A stretch of 64,000 bases of DNA from Nannocystis pusilla (GTDB lineage: Bacteria; Myxococcota_A; Polyangia; Nannocystales; Nannocystaceae). The stretch lies in contig NZ_JAIRAU010000043.1 of assembly GCF_020073745.1 (NCBI RefSeq), positions 248,001 to 312,000 on the forward strand, given 5' to 3'. A model generated the notes under the pieces. That model made no database searches and had not been told where the DNA came from. It was given only the letters and a program-made list of their open reading frames with translations. Both the position numbers and the translations under genes were made by a program. This document shows positions 43,458 to 51,761 of the stretch, in pieces; within the stretch, counting starts at the first letter, position 1, and every line of letters starts with the position of its first letter.

Positions 43458-45173
43458 ATGACCCTCACTCCCAAGCCTCGCACCGCTGCTCTGATCCCCG
43501 CCGGCGTGCTGCTCTTCGCGGCGCCGGAGGCCCTCGCCCAGGAGCCCGCGGCCGGCGAGGCGGCGCCGACCGAGGCGGCCCCGGCCGAGGCCCCGACCGA
43601 GGCCCCGACCGAGGCGGCCCCGACGGAGGCTGCGGCGCCCGCCGACGCGACGCCGAAGGCCGAGCCGGCGGCGTCGGCGAGCGCGGGCGGGGGCAAGGCG
43701 GCGGTCAAGGTCGACGCAGCTGGCCCGAAGGCCAGGAAGGGCAAGCGCCAGCCGCCCGCCGGGGTGATCCTCGACGAGAAGACGGGCAAGGTCAAAGACA
43801 CGCGCAAGTGGATCCACCGCTACTCGCCCGAGCGCCACCTGATCGAGCTCGGCGTGTTCGGCGGCCTCAACCTGCCGCCCGACGACCACGACCTCTACAA
43901 GCCGATCATGGGCCGGCCCGACGAGCACAAGCCGCTGTGGCGCCTGGGCCCGACGGTGGGCGCCCGCCTGGGTTACTTCCCGCTGCGGATCTTCGGCGTC
44001 GAGGCCGAGTTCTCGGCGGTGCCGACCTACGTCCGCAACGTGCACAACAGCCCGGCCTTCGTGTACGGGCTGCGCGGGAGCGCGGTGCTGCAGCTGCCGT
44101 ACCGCGTCACGCCGTTCTTGCTCGGCGGCTACGGCATGCTCGGCATCAGCTCGCCGGACAAGGGCCTCGGCAGCGACATCGACCCGGCGGGTCACTGGGG
44201 CGGCGGCCTCAAGATCTTCATCTCGCGCATGGCGGCGTTCCGCGTCGACGCGCGCCACATCATCTCGGCCAAGGCGGCCAAGCAGGCGCCGCTGTTCACC
44301 AGCCACGCGCAGGTGACGGTCGGCTTCAGCCTGGTGCTCGGGCGCGTGCGGCCGCAGCCGGCCCCGAAGGACCTCGACTGGGACAAGGACGGCGTGCAAA
44401 ACGACGTCGACAAGTGCCCGAAGCTGGCCGGCGACCCGCCCGACGGCTGCCCGTCGATCGACTCCGACAACGACACCTTCCTCGACAAGGACGACAAGTG
44501 CCCGTTCGAGGCCGGCGTGGCGCCCGACGGCTGCCCGCCGCCCGACACCGACAAGGACGGGATCATCGACCCCGACGACCAGTGCCCGACCGAGCCGTGG
44601 CCGGAGCCGCCGGGCTGCCCGCCGCCGCCCGACACCGACGGCGACAAGATCATCGACACGCTCGACAAGTGCCCGATGCACCCCGAGTCGTACAACGGCT
44701 TCGAGGACGACGACGGCTGCCCGGACAAGCTGCCGGAGAAGGCCAAGGAGTGGGACAACCGCCCGCTCGAGGGCATCAACTTCGAGACCCGGTCGGACAA
44801 GATCAAGAAGGGCTCGGAGAAGACGCTCGACCGCGCGGTCGCGGTGCTCACGGAGTTCCCGAGCCTCAAGATCGAGATCCAGGGCCACACCGACGACGTC
44901 GGCGGGCGCGAGTTCAACCTCGACCTGTCGCAGCGCCGCGCCGACTCGGTCAAGAACTACCTGGTCGAGAAGGGCATCGACGCCTCGCGCATCAAGACCA
45001 GCGGCTTCGGCCCCGACCGGCCGATCGACCCGGCCAAGACCTCGAAGGCCCGCGCCAAGAACCGCCGCATCGAGTTCAAGGTGCTCATCGACCGGCCCGA
45101 GGGCGCGGCCTCGAGCGACGACGGCGACGCGCCGAGCGACGCCGGGACCCCGCCGGCCGGCGGCGGCAAGTAA
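43458..45173 (+). CDS. OmpA-family outer membrane protein with thrombospondin type 3 repeats
   Basis: 571 residues. The signal peptide ends ALAQ. An Ala/Pro/Glu linker (AAPTEAAPAEAPTEAPTEA) of ~70 residues is next. Residues ~130-310 look like an eight-stranded beta-barrel (LIELGVFGGLNLPP, GARLGYFPLRIFGVEAEFS, AQVTVGFSLVLGRV). Then come four calcium-binding thrombospondin-3 repeats (DWDKDGVQNDVDKCP, DSDNDTFLDKDDKCP). The OmpA domain (~residues 425-560) has IEIQGHTDDVGGREFNLDLS and RRADSVKNYL, with the Asp and Arg that bind peptidoglycan. It anchors the outer membrane to the cell wall. A perfect hairpin begins one base after its TAA. Confidence 0.95.
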   Translation: MTLTPKPRTAALIPAGVLLFAAPEALAQEPAAGEAAPTEAAPAEAPTEAPTEAAPTEAAAPADATPKAEPAASASAGGGKAAVKVDAAGPKARKGKRQPPAGVILDEKTGKVKDTRKWIHRYSPERHLIELGVFGGLNLPPDDHDLYKPIMGRPDEHKPLWRLGPTVGARLGYFPLRIFGVEAEFSAVPTYVRNVHNSPAFVYGLRGSAVLQLPYRVTPFLLGGYGMLGISSPDKGLGSDIDPAGHWGGGLKIFISRMAAFRVDARHIISAKAAKQAPLFTSHAQVTVGFSLVLGRVRPQPAPKDLDWDKDGVQNDVDKCPKLAGDPPDGCPSIDSDNDTFLDKDDKCPFEAGVAPDGCPPPDTDKDGIIDPDDQCPTEPWPEPPGCPPPPDTDGDKIIDTLDKCPMHPESYNGFEDDDGCPDKLPEKAKEWDNRPLEGINFETRSDKIKKGSEKTLDRAVAVLTEFPSLKIEIQGHTDDVGGREFNLDLSQRRADSVKNYLVEKGIDASRIKTSGFGPDRPIDPAKTSKARAKNRRIEFKVLIDRPEGAASSDDGDAPSDAGTPPAGGGK

Positions 45174-45197
45174 GGACCTGTCCGCAGGGACAGGTCC
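45174..45197. repeat. Perfect palindrome abutting the OmpA gene stop
   Basis: Arms GGACCTGTCC and GGACAGGTCC around GCAG, beginning right after the TAA. It is the cleanest form of the dispersed family and a likely 3'-end hairpin. Confidence 0.9.
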
Positions 45198-45242
45198 GCG
45201 AACGGCGGCCCGGGGCGGCGCTCCGGGCCGCTGGCTCGTTTC

Positions 45243-45262
45243 GCCTGCCCGAGAGGACAGGT
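45243..45262. repeat. Dispersed palindrome, single intergenic copy
   Basis: GCCTGCCCGAGAGGACAGGT in the 250-bp spacer between the OmpA and cupin genes. Confidence 0.75.
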
Positions 45263-45354
45263 TGACTCGGAGCGGGCGCGGCGGCGGCGGCGCCGCTGCG
45301 TTGTCCGCACGATCGCCCCCGTGCCTTTCCGCTCGTCGCTGCGGCGCTCGCGGC

Positions 45355-45431
45355 GTCTGCCCTTTCGGGCATGCGCTTTCGAGCATGCTCCCGCGCCCAT
45401 GTCCGTGAGGACATGCCCGGGCGGTCAGGCC
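45355..45431. repeat. Tandem run of five dispersed palindromes
   Basis: Units begin near 45355, 45370, 45384, 45398 and 45412 (spacing 15, 14, 14, 14), for example GCATGCGCTTTCGAGCATGC and CCATGTCCGTGAGGACATGC. The last overlaps the stop codon of the cupin gene. The sequence between OmpA and cupin, which are convergent, is dominated by this family. Confidence 0.85.
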
Positions 45432-45790
45432 TCGTCGCGGTGCACGGTGGTCGGCGAGAAGGCCGGCAGGCACACGGCGATGTACTCGGCGCCGTCCGGC
45501 CCGGGGGTGCTGTAGCGGACGTGTTCGCCGCCGCGGACGAGCACGGCCTGGCCGGCGGCGACGTCGAGGGTGCCGCCGTCGTGTTCGACGCGGAGGGTGC
45601 CGCGCAGGACGAGCGAGTACTCGTCGAACTCGGGCCGTTGACCGCGCTCGCGCCAGCCCGCGGGCGAACGCATGTGGGCGATGCTGACGGCGGTCGCGTG
45701 GGTATTGACGCGGCCGACGTACTCGTCGATGAGCTTGGGGGGTTCGCCGTCGGCGACGACCCGCGTGGGCTGGGCGATGAGCTTGGGCAT
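45425..45790 (-). CDS. Single-domain cupin protein
   Basis: 121 residues. Cupin motif 1 is degenerate (GQRPEFDEYSLVLRGTLRVE), with EY-E in place of HxH; motif 2 is QAVLVRGGEHVRYSTPG, with a His. It lacks a signal peptide. Such proteins are often regulators or small metal-dependent enzymes; the weak metal set makes the activity uncertain. It is convergent with the OmpA gene, and its 3' end lies in a tandem repeat run. Confidence 0.87.
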   Translation of the reverse strand: MPKLIAQPTRVVADGEPPKLIDEYVGRVNTHATAVSIAHMRSPAGWRERGQRPEFDEYSLVLRGTLRVEHDGGTLDVAAGQAVLVRGGEHVRYSTPGPDGAEYIAVCLPAFSPTTVHRDEA

Positions 45791-45900
45791 GGTGGAAGCG
45801 TAGCCGGCGGTTCGCGCGCCTGTTGTCGTCGAGAGGCCCCACGAACTGGGGCGTCGATGAAGGCTTGAGGTCGACGCGAGCGGGAGGCTAAGGTGGCGCC

Positions 45901-46788
45901 ATGCTGAGATCGCTTCGTCTCTCGGGTGTCGCGCTCGCGCTGGTCGTCACCGGCTGTTACTCGGGCCTCGGCGCCGACGACTCGTTGCCGGGGATCTCCG
46001 ACGGCGCGAGCGACGGCGACAGCGACGGCACGGGCGGCAGCGACGTCTCCGGCGGGGGCGGCGGCTCGATGTCGGGCGCGAGCGCGGACCCGGGCGAGAC
46101 CACGGATGACGACGCGACGACCTCGCCGGCGGCGACCACCGGCGGAGAGCCCGCCACCACGACCGCGCCGGACGTGACGAGCGGTCCGGATACGACCACC
46201 GCTCCCGACCCGAGCGACGGCACGACCACGAACGATCCCTCCTCTACCGGGACCACCGGCACCACCACGAGCGATCCGAGCACGACGTCGACCACGGGCG
46301 CGCCGGTCGATCCCGACGTGCCGGACGGAGTTCCGTACTGCGAGCCGGCCAACGGCTGGGACCCGGCGTGGAAGCAATTGGAGGAGGACATCCTGGCCGC
46401 GGTCAATCAAGTGCGGGCGCAGGGCGCGAACTGCGGCGGAAAGGGCGACTTCGGGCCCGCCGGCCCGCTGACGATGGACCCGGCCTTGCGGTGCGCCGCG
46501 CGCATGCACTCCAAGGACATGAACGACCGCGACTTCTTCGACCACACCAATCCGGACGGCGAGCCGCCGTGGGACCGGATGGGCAAGGCGGGTTACGGCA
46601 ACTACAGCAACGCCGGCGAGAACATCGCCGGCGGGTCGCCCGACGCCGCCGGAACGATGGACCAGTGGATGAACAGCGACGGCCACTGCGCCAACATCAT
46701 GAACCCCGACTTCGAGCACATCGGCGTGGGGTACTACCCAGGCGGCCAGTGGGGCCACCTGTGGACGCAAGTGTTCGGTGCGAAGTAG
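45901..46788 (+). CDS. CAP/SCP-domain lipoprotein
   Basis: 295 residues. The signal ends in LVVTGCYSG (lipobox). Residues ~25-135 are Ser/Thr/Asp/Gly linker. The CAP domain (~residues 150-295) has LEEDILAAVNQVRAQGANC, ALRCAARMHSKDMNDRDFFD, HTNPDGEPPWDRM, NAGENIAGG and MNSDGHCANIMNPDFEHIGV. The conserved His and Glu residues of the CAP cavity are all present, unlike the more divergent CAP protein at 21358. Bacterial CAP proteins are secreted and may bind lipids or have protease-related roles. Confidence 0.93.
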   Translation: MLRSLRLSGVALALVVTGCYSGLGADDSLPGISDGASDGDSDGTGGSDVSGGGGGSMSGASADPGETTDDDATTSPAATTGGEPATTTAPDVTSGPDTTTAPDPSDGTTTNDPSSTGTTGTTTSDPSTTSTTGAPVDPDVPDGVPYCEPANGWDPAWKQLEEDILAAVNQVRAQGANCGGKGDFGPAGPLTMDPALRCAARMHSKDMNDRDFFDHTNPDGEPPWDRMGKAGYGNYSNAGENIAGGSPDAAGTMDQWMNSDGHCANIMNPDFEHIGVGYYPGGQWGHLWTQVFGAK

Positions 46789-46841
46789 CGCGCGCGTAGC
46801 ATTTTTGCCGCGCCTCCGGCTACCATGTGCGCCGTCCGGGC

Positions 46842-49115
46842 ATGCCGAACCTCGTGAGCGCGAGCGTCTCCCGCCTCCTCGATCTTTCGAGCGACTGGCT
46901 CGCCGTCATCGGCCCGAGCGGCGAGCTGCAGGCGGCCAACGTCGGCCTGCGCCAGATGTTCGGCGACCCGCCGCTCGGCATCACCTTCGTCGACCTGCTG
47001 CGCCCGGTCGATCAGCCGGCGTTCCTCGACGCCTGGCGGCGCGCCTGCGGCGGCGAGACGGCGCGCGTGGTCTGTCGCCCGCGGGCCGGCGAGCTGGCTG
47101 TCGCATGGACCATGGTCCAAGAGCCAGGTTGTGAAGAGGTGTGCGTGGTCGGTCGCCCGGCCGAGGACCCGCGCGCGCTGCAGGGCGAGGTGCTGCGCAG
47201 CGTGGTCGCCAACGTGCCCATCGTGCTGTTCGCGACCGACGCCCGCGGGGCGCTGCTGCTGCTCGAGGGCCGCGGGCTGGCGGCGCTGGGGCTCGAGCCG
47301 CGCGGCTACCTCGGCGAGCCGGTGTACGAGGTGTTCGCCGGGCTGCCGGCGCTGCTCGACGGGGTGCGGCGGGCGCTCAAGGGGCTCAGCCTGCGCGGGG
47401 TGTTCGAGTTCACCGACCGCCACTTCGAGACGTGGACGGCGCCGTTCCACGACGCGCACGGGACCCAGCTCGGGGCGATCGGGGTGGCGACGGACATCAG
47501 CGAGAGCGTGCGCTCGGAGCAGCGGCTGCGCGAGCTCAACGAGAAGCTCGAGGTGGCGCGCGACGAGGCGATCGAGGCCAGCCGGGCCAAGAGCGCCTTC
47601 CTGGCCAACATGAGCCACGAGCTGCGGACGCCGCTCAACGCGATCATCGGCTACTCGGAGATCGTGCTCGAGGAGCTGCGCGGGCGTCGCGACCAGGTCG
47701 CCGTCGACGTGCACAAGATCCACGGCGCCGGCAACCACCTGCTCGGGATCATCAGCGATATCCTCGACCTGTCGAAGATCGAGGCCGGGCGGATGGAGCT
47801 GCACATCGAGACGTTCGCGGTGCAGAACATGCTGGCCGACGTGTGCAACACGGCCCAGCGGCTGATGTCGCAGAACAACAACGCGTTCGACCTCCACCTC
47901 GCCGACGACCTCGGCGAGATGACGGCCGACCTGACCAAGGTGCGGCAGGTGCTGTTCAACCTGCTCAGCAACGCGGCCAAGTTCACCGAGCGCGGGCGCA
48001 TCGCCCTCGAGGTGCGCCGGCTGCCGAGCGCCGCCGCCGAGGCCGGCGAGCCGCGCGACCGCAGCCAGGACTGGTTCGAGTTCGTGGTCGCCGACAACGG
48101 GATCGGGATGTCGGCGGAGCAGACGAACCGCCTGTTCCAGACGTTCTACCAGGGCGACTCGTCGACGACCCGCAAGTACGGCGGGACCGGGCTCGGGCTG
48201 GCGATCAGCCGCCGCTTCTGTCAGATGATGGCCGGCGAGATCGCGGTCGAGAGCACGCCGGGCACCGGCTCGACGTTCCGCGTGCGCCTGCCGGCGCGGG
48301 TCATCGGCCAGAGCCTTCCGGCCGACGACGGCGCGCGCGAGCCGAGCCTGCCGCTCGGGCCGCGCAGCGAGGCGGCGCCGCAGGCGATGCTGGTCATCGA
48401 CGACGACCCCAACGTCTACGACCTGATGGAGCGGATCTTGAGCCGCGAGGGGCTCGAGGTCTACGGCGCGGCCACCGGCAAGGAGGGCCTGGCGCTGGCG
48501 AAGCGGCTCAAGCCGGTGGTCATCGCGCTCGACATCATGATGCCGGGCATGGACGGCTGGGCGGTGCTGCAGGCGATCCGCGCCGACCCGGACCTCAAGG
48601 GCACGGCGGTGGTGGTGGTCAGCATGCTCGACGAGAAGCCGCTCGGGCTGGCGCTCGGCGCCGACGACTACCTGACCAAGCCGCTGCGCCGCGAGCAGCT
48701 GGTCGCCTGCATCCAGCGGCTGGTGCCGGTGCGCGACGGCTACATCCTGGTCGTCGAGGACGACGAGGGCCTGCGCGAGCTGCTCCAGCGCACCCTGCTC
48801 GAGGAGGGCTGGTCGGTCCGCGTGGCCAGCACCGGCCCGCAGGCGCTCGACCTGATCGAGAAGAGCCGCCCGGGCCTCATCCTGCTCGACCTGAAGATCC
48901 CCGAGCTCGACGGCTACGAGGTGCTGCAACGGATCCGCAGCCGCCCCGAGTTCGTGCGCGTGCCCGTCGCCGTGATGACGGCCTTCGAGCTGGCCCGCGA
49001 CGACTGGGAGCGCCTCGGCGGCCGCGTCGAGCAGGTCATCCAGAAGGGGATGTACTCGCGCAACCGCCTGATGCGGGAGATCCGCCGCCTGGCCGCGCAC
49101 TTCGTCCGGCGCTGA
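46842..49115 (+). CDS. Hybrid histidine kinase: PAS, HisKA, HATPase and two receiver domains
   Basis: 757 residues from the ATG at 46842. It is soluble. Residues ~5-100 and ~105-215 are PAS-like (WLAVIGPSGELQAANVGLRQ; LFATDARGALLLLEGRGLAA). HisKA has FLANMSHELRTPLNAIIGYS, with the phosphorylated His. HATPase has NLLSNAAKFTERG, DNGIGM and GTGLGLAISRRF. REC1 has LVIDDDPNVYDL, LDIMMPGMDG and DDYLTKPL. REC2 has VVEDDEGLRELL, LLDLKIPELDG and a less regular QKGMYSR at the Lys position. Such proteins act in phosphorelays. It ends 3 bp before a tandem repeat run. Two tandem palindrome copies at 47096-47129 lie in the PAS1 to PAS2 linker. Confidence 0.95.
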   Translation: MPNLVSASVSRLLDLSSDWLAVIGPSGELQAANVGLRQMFGDPPLGITFVDLLRPVDQPAFLDAWRRACGGETARVVCRPRAGELAVAWTMVQEPGCEEVCVVGRPAEDPRALQGEVLRSVVANVPIVLFATDARGALLLLEGRGLAALGLEPRGYLGEPVYEVFAGLPALLDGVRRALKGLSLRGVFEFTDRHFETWTAPFHDAHGTQLGAIGVATDISESVRSEQRLRELNEKLEVARDEAIEASRAKSAFLANMSHELRTPLNAIIGYSEIVLEELRGRRDQVAVDVHKIHGAGNHLLGIISDILDLSKIEAGRMELHIETFAVQNMLADVCNTAQRLMSQNNNAFDLHLADDLGEMTADLTKVRQVLFNLLSNAAKFTERGRIALEVRRLPSAAAEAGEPRDRSQDWFEFVVADNGIGMSAEQTNRLFQTFYQGDSSTTRKYGGTGLGLAISRRFCQMMAGEIAVESTPGTGSTFRVRLPARVIGQSLPADDGAREPSLPLGPRSEAAPQAMLVIDDDPNVYDLMERILSREGLEVYGAATGKEGLALAKRLKPVVIALDIMMPGMDGWAVLQAIRADPDLKGTAVVVVSMLDEKPLGLALGADDYLTKPLRREQLVACIQRLVPVRDGYILVVEDDEGLRELLQRTLLEEGWSVRVASTGPQALDLIEKSRPGLILLDLKIPELDGYEVLQRIRSRPEFVRVPVAVMTAFELARDDWERLGGRVEQVIQKGMYSRNRLMREIRRLAAHFVRR
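47096..47129. repeat. Two tandem dispersed palindromes inside the kinase gene
   Basis: GGCTGTCGCATGGACCATGG and CCATGGTCCAAGAGCCAGGT, offset by exactly 14. Both lie between the two PAS domains, where the protein tolerates variation. Confidence 0.65.
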
Positions 49116-49117
49116 GC

Positions 49118-49179
49118 GTCGGTCCCCGGGGACATGTCCGGGCGGGCATGCGTTTCAGGACATGCCCTGGCGGGCATGT
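49118..49179. repeat. Four tandem dispersed palindromes filling a convergent spacer
   Basis: Units begin at 49118, 49132, 49146 and 49160, exactly 14 bp apart: GTCGGTCCCCGGGGACATGT, ACATGTCCGGGCGGGCATGC, GCATGCGTTTCAGGACATGC and ACATGCCCTGGCGGGCATGT. The kinase stop is at 49115 and the peptidase stop at 49181, so the spacer is nothing but repeat. Confidence 0.92.
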
Positions 49180-49180
49180 C

Positions 49181-50962
49181 CTAGGCGCCAGACAGCTCGC
49201 GGGCGCAGGCGGCGCGGCGCTCGGGGGTGAGGTCGGGCGCCAGCTCGAGCTGCTGGACGGACAGCTCCTGCTCGCCCTCGGGCTTGAAGGTGATGAGCTT
49301 CTCGCGCTTGCCCGCCAGGACCCGCAGGACATACGGCACGGTGGAGTCGCCGGGCTCGCCGGCCTCGCGCCGGACGATCTTCATGCCGTCGCGCAGGCCG
49401 GCGCGCCAGGCGGGGGAGCCCTTGCGCAGGCCGGTGATGACGCGGCCGGCGGCCTCGGTGGCCTTCACGTCCCAGCCGCGCTCGAAGCTCCTGCGCGCGG
49501 TGGTGACGACGCGGACGCACTCGCCGAAGGCGTCGGCGGGCAGGGAGATCGCGGCGCCCTGGTCGACGAAGCGCGCGAGGTCGGCGGTGAGGTCGGGGCC
49601 GCCGAGCTCGCGGTACACCGGCGGGAACACGCGGGCGGCGTCGGGCGCGAGCTTCTCGGCGGCGGCCTGCACCCTGTCGCGCATGGCCTTGAGGACATCG
49701 TCGAGGTCGCGCGCGCCGGCGGTGGCGCGGCGCAGCTGCTGGTCCCACAGGACGGCGAGCAGCGAGCCGCGGCGGTAGGGCAGGTGGTTGAGCGCGGGGT
49801 CGTTCCAGTAGTCGGCGACGATCCGCGCGTTGGGCAGCTCGCGCGCGGGCGAGGTCCAGTACTCGACGAGGGACTCGTTCCAGGCGGCGACGAAGTCCTC
49901 GAGGCTGTAGAGGCCGGCGCGCAGGAGCAGGCGCCAGGTGTAGAACTCGGTGAAGCCCTCGGAGAACCACTTGCCGGCGGCCTCCTCGGGGCCCTCGGCC
50001 TGGCCGCCGAGCTGGCGCGCGTTCCAGGTGTGGAAGTACTCGTGGCCGAGGAGGTGGCGCAGGCGCGCGAACGGGGCGTCCTCCGACATCGACAGGGTGA
50101 AGGCGTCGGTGCGCCCGGTGCCGCCGAGCGACAGGCTGCCCTCGACCTTCTTCTGCGGCGCGAGGGCGATCAGGAACGGGCCGTCCGTGACGCCCCAGAA
50201 CTCGCGCTCGGCGGCGATCACGGCGAGCGCGAGGTCGAAGAAGGCGTCGTGGCTGAAGGTGAAATTGCCGAGGATCGCCACGCGGATCTGCCCGCTCGCG
50301 TCGCTGCGGGTGTGCAGGCCGCGGCCGCCGATGACGACGCTCTCGAGGACGTCGCCGACGACGCCCGGACGCGCGCCCGCGAGGTGCTCGAGGTCGGAGG
50401 CGAACTGGAACCCGTCCGGCGCGTCGTGCCAGCGGAAGGTGGCAGGGTCGTCCTCGCGGCCCTCGGGGAAGATGAACAGGGTCTCGCCGAACAGATCGAA
50501 CCAGTCGGGGCGGATGATCGGTTTGAAGGGTTGGCCGTCGTCGGAGGTCGGGTCGTGGTCGAAGCCGGAGACGACGCGGTAGCGGACCACCAGCGGGGCG
50601 TTCGCGGGGTGCTCGACGATCCGCCGCACGGGGCCGTCCTCGCGGACGTCGGTGGCGCCGTCGATCTCGAGATCTTTGATGAAAGTCCACAGCTCGCGGG
50701 CTCCTCCCCACTCCTCGGGGAGCTTGAGGCGCGTGGTGCCGGAGAGGTCGCCGCGCAGGCGCAGCTCGACCCGCAGGGCGACGAGGGCGCCTTGCTCGAA
50801 CACGGGCGCGAGGGCGTAGGCGACCGGCTCGCGGGCGGGTGCTCGCGCGGGGGCAGGCTCGGGGGCGGGGGCAGGTGCGGCTCGCGGGCCGGCGCAGGCC
50901 GCTGCGAGCGCGAGGACGGGGAGGCATCGGCGAAGGAGCGCGAGGGCGTTGCTGCGCGGCAC
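49181..50962 (-). CDS. M61 family glycyl aminopeptidase-like lipoprotein with PDZ domain
   Basis: 593 residues. The lipobox is LALAAACAG. A beta-sandwich N-terminal region (residues ~50-220) leads to a thermolysin-like core. Its zinc motif is LLGHEYFHTWNARQLG (HExxH) and WFSEGFTEFYTWRLLL holds the third ligand Glu. A C-terminal PDZ domain (~residues 490-570) has GLRKGSPAWRAGLRDGMKIV. This is the layout of peptidase family M61, which removes Gly or Ala from peptide N-termini. It is likely active in the periplasm or at the cell surface. Confidence 0.94.
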   Translation of the reverse strand: MPRSNALALLRRCLPVLALAAACAGPRAAPAPAPEPAPARAPAREPVAYALAPVFEQGALVALRVELRLRGDLSGTTRLKLPEEWGGARELWTFIKDLEIDGATDVREDGPVRRIVEHPANAPLVVRYRVVSGFDHDPTSDDGQPFKPIIRPDWFDLFGETLFIFPEGREDDPATFRWHDAPDGFQFASDLEHLAGARPGVVGDVLESVVIGGRGLHTRSDASGQIRVAILGNFTFSHDAFFDLALAVIAAEREFWGVTDGPFLIALAPQKKVEGSLSLGGTGRTDAFTLSMSEDAPFARLRHLLGHEYFHTWNARQLGGQAEGPEEAAGKWFSEGFTEFYTWRLLLRAGLYSLEDFVAAWNESLVEYWTSPARELPNARIVADYWNDPALNHLPYRRGSLLAVLWDQQLRRATAGARDLDDVLKAMRDRVQAAAEKLAPDAARVFPPVYRELGGPDLTADLARFVDQGAAISLPADAFGECVRVVTTARRSFERGWDVKATEAAGRVITGLRKGSPAWRAGLRDGMKIVRREAGEPGDSTVPYVLRVLAGKREKLITFKPEGEQELSVQQLELAPDLTPERRAACARELSGA

Positions 50963-51443
50963 GAGGGGGCGACAGTAGCGGGGCGCACAGGTCGGCTCAA
51001 GGCGTCGGCCGCGAGCGGGCGATCGGTGCGCGAGGACACGGTGCGGCGTGCGCTCGAGATGGCGACAGCGGCGATTCGTGGCAGTGCGTGCGGCCGACGA
51101 ACAAAAATCGAAGGTCGTGAATCGCAGGAGTTGACGGGGTGGCGTGTCGGTGGTAACCCATTCGCATCATGCCCGGTGTCGCCACCATCGACCTTTCGCA
51201 GCGCGCGCGCTTTCAGCCGCGGCTGGCGACGTCGTTGTGTCGACGCTGAGGCGGCGGCTCGGTCCGAGCTGCAGGTAGTCGCGGTAATTCGGCTCGTGGG
51301 CCCGGTACGCTTGCGCGTGGATGCAAAGCGGCCGGCCGGACTCGACGTGCAACACTCGCGTGAGTCGAGCCCCGCCGCAATCGCATGATTCGCGGCTTCG
51401 CATCCTCGCGGGCGCGCATCCTGACGCCGCCGAATGCTCACTG
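50963..51443. other. Intergenic stretch before the tRNA-Cys pair
   Basis: 481 bases between the peptidase gene start and the first tRNA-Cys. Short frames here are Arg-rich and without resemblance to any family. I see no hairpin terminator or dispersed palindrome. It must hold the peptidase promoter on the left and the tRNA promoter on the right. Confidence 0.6.
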
Positions 51444-51514
51444 GGTCCTGTGTCCGAACGGCCAGGTGCTCGACTGCAACTCGAGCTATTCGGGTTCGAA
51501 TCCCGACGGGACCT
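51444..51514 (+). tRNA. tRNA-Cys, anticodon GCA (copy 1)
   Basis: 71 nt without encoded CCA. Acceptor stem GGTCCTG/CGGGACC with one G-U pair. Anticodon stem CTCGA/TCGAG closes the loop CTGCAAC, giving GCA. T arm TCGGG-TTCGAAT-CCCGA. The discriminator base is U73, the main identity element of tRNA-Cys. Its D arm (TCCGAACGGCCAGGT) has only two solid base pairs and resembles a unit of the dispersed palindrome (51448-51467). Confidence 0.93.
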
Positions 51515-51539
51515 TTAATTTACTAGTTCGCGGAGAGAC

Positions 51540-51610
51540 GGTCCTGTGATTGAGCGGCCAGGTGCTCGACTGCAACTCGAGCGACTCGGGTTCGAATCCC
51601 GACGGGACCT
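51540..51610 (+). tRNA. tRNA-Cys, anticodon GCA (copy 2)
   Basis: 71 nt, identical to copy 1 in the acceptor stem, anticodon arm and T arm, with the same U73 and no CCA. It differs in the D arm (ATTGAGCGGCCAGGT), whose stem has A-U and G-U pairs only, and in the variable loop. It is 25 bp downstream of copy 1 in the same orientation. TTTT and AAAAAAA follow immediately and may end the transcript. Confidence 0.93.
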
Positions 51611-51670
51611 TTTAAAAAAATGCAGCCTGGGGCGGCCCTTCTGTGCCAGGGCGACGCTGTGGCTCGAAGG

Positions 51671-51690
51671 ACATGTCGGGGAGAACATGT
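51671..51690. repeat. Dispersed palindrome downstream of tRNA-Cys
   Basis: ACATGTCGGGGAGAACATGT, part of the larger inverted repeat GGACATGT...ACATGTCC, in the spacer between tRNA-Cys copy 2 and the convergent pseudokinase gene. Confidence 0.8.
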
Positions 51691-51761
51691 CCTGGCGAGC
51701 GACTCGGCCGCCACGCCGAAGGGCGCGGCGGCCGAGTCGAGGCGGCGAGACCGCGCTCGGC

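Noticed and set aside
49118..49179. Tandem array considered as a CRISPR or small satellite
   Set aside because: Repeats of 10 bp with 4-bp spacers are far below CRISPR dimensions (about 28-37 bp with unique spacers of similar length), and no cas gene is near.
49130..49180. The units GGACATGTCC-N4-GGGCATG fit the animal p53 response element pattern RRRCWWGYYY
   Set aside because: Bacteria have no p53; the match follows from any short palindrome with this core and has no functional meaning.
47141..51388. Very long open frame on the + strand across the kinase and antisense to the M61 gene
   Set aside because: High GC keeps alternative frames open. Its translation is Arg/Gly-rich without motifs, whereas the other frames hold a complete hybrid kinase and a peptidase.
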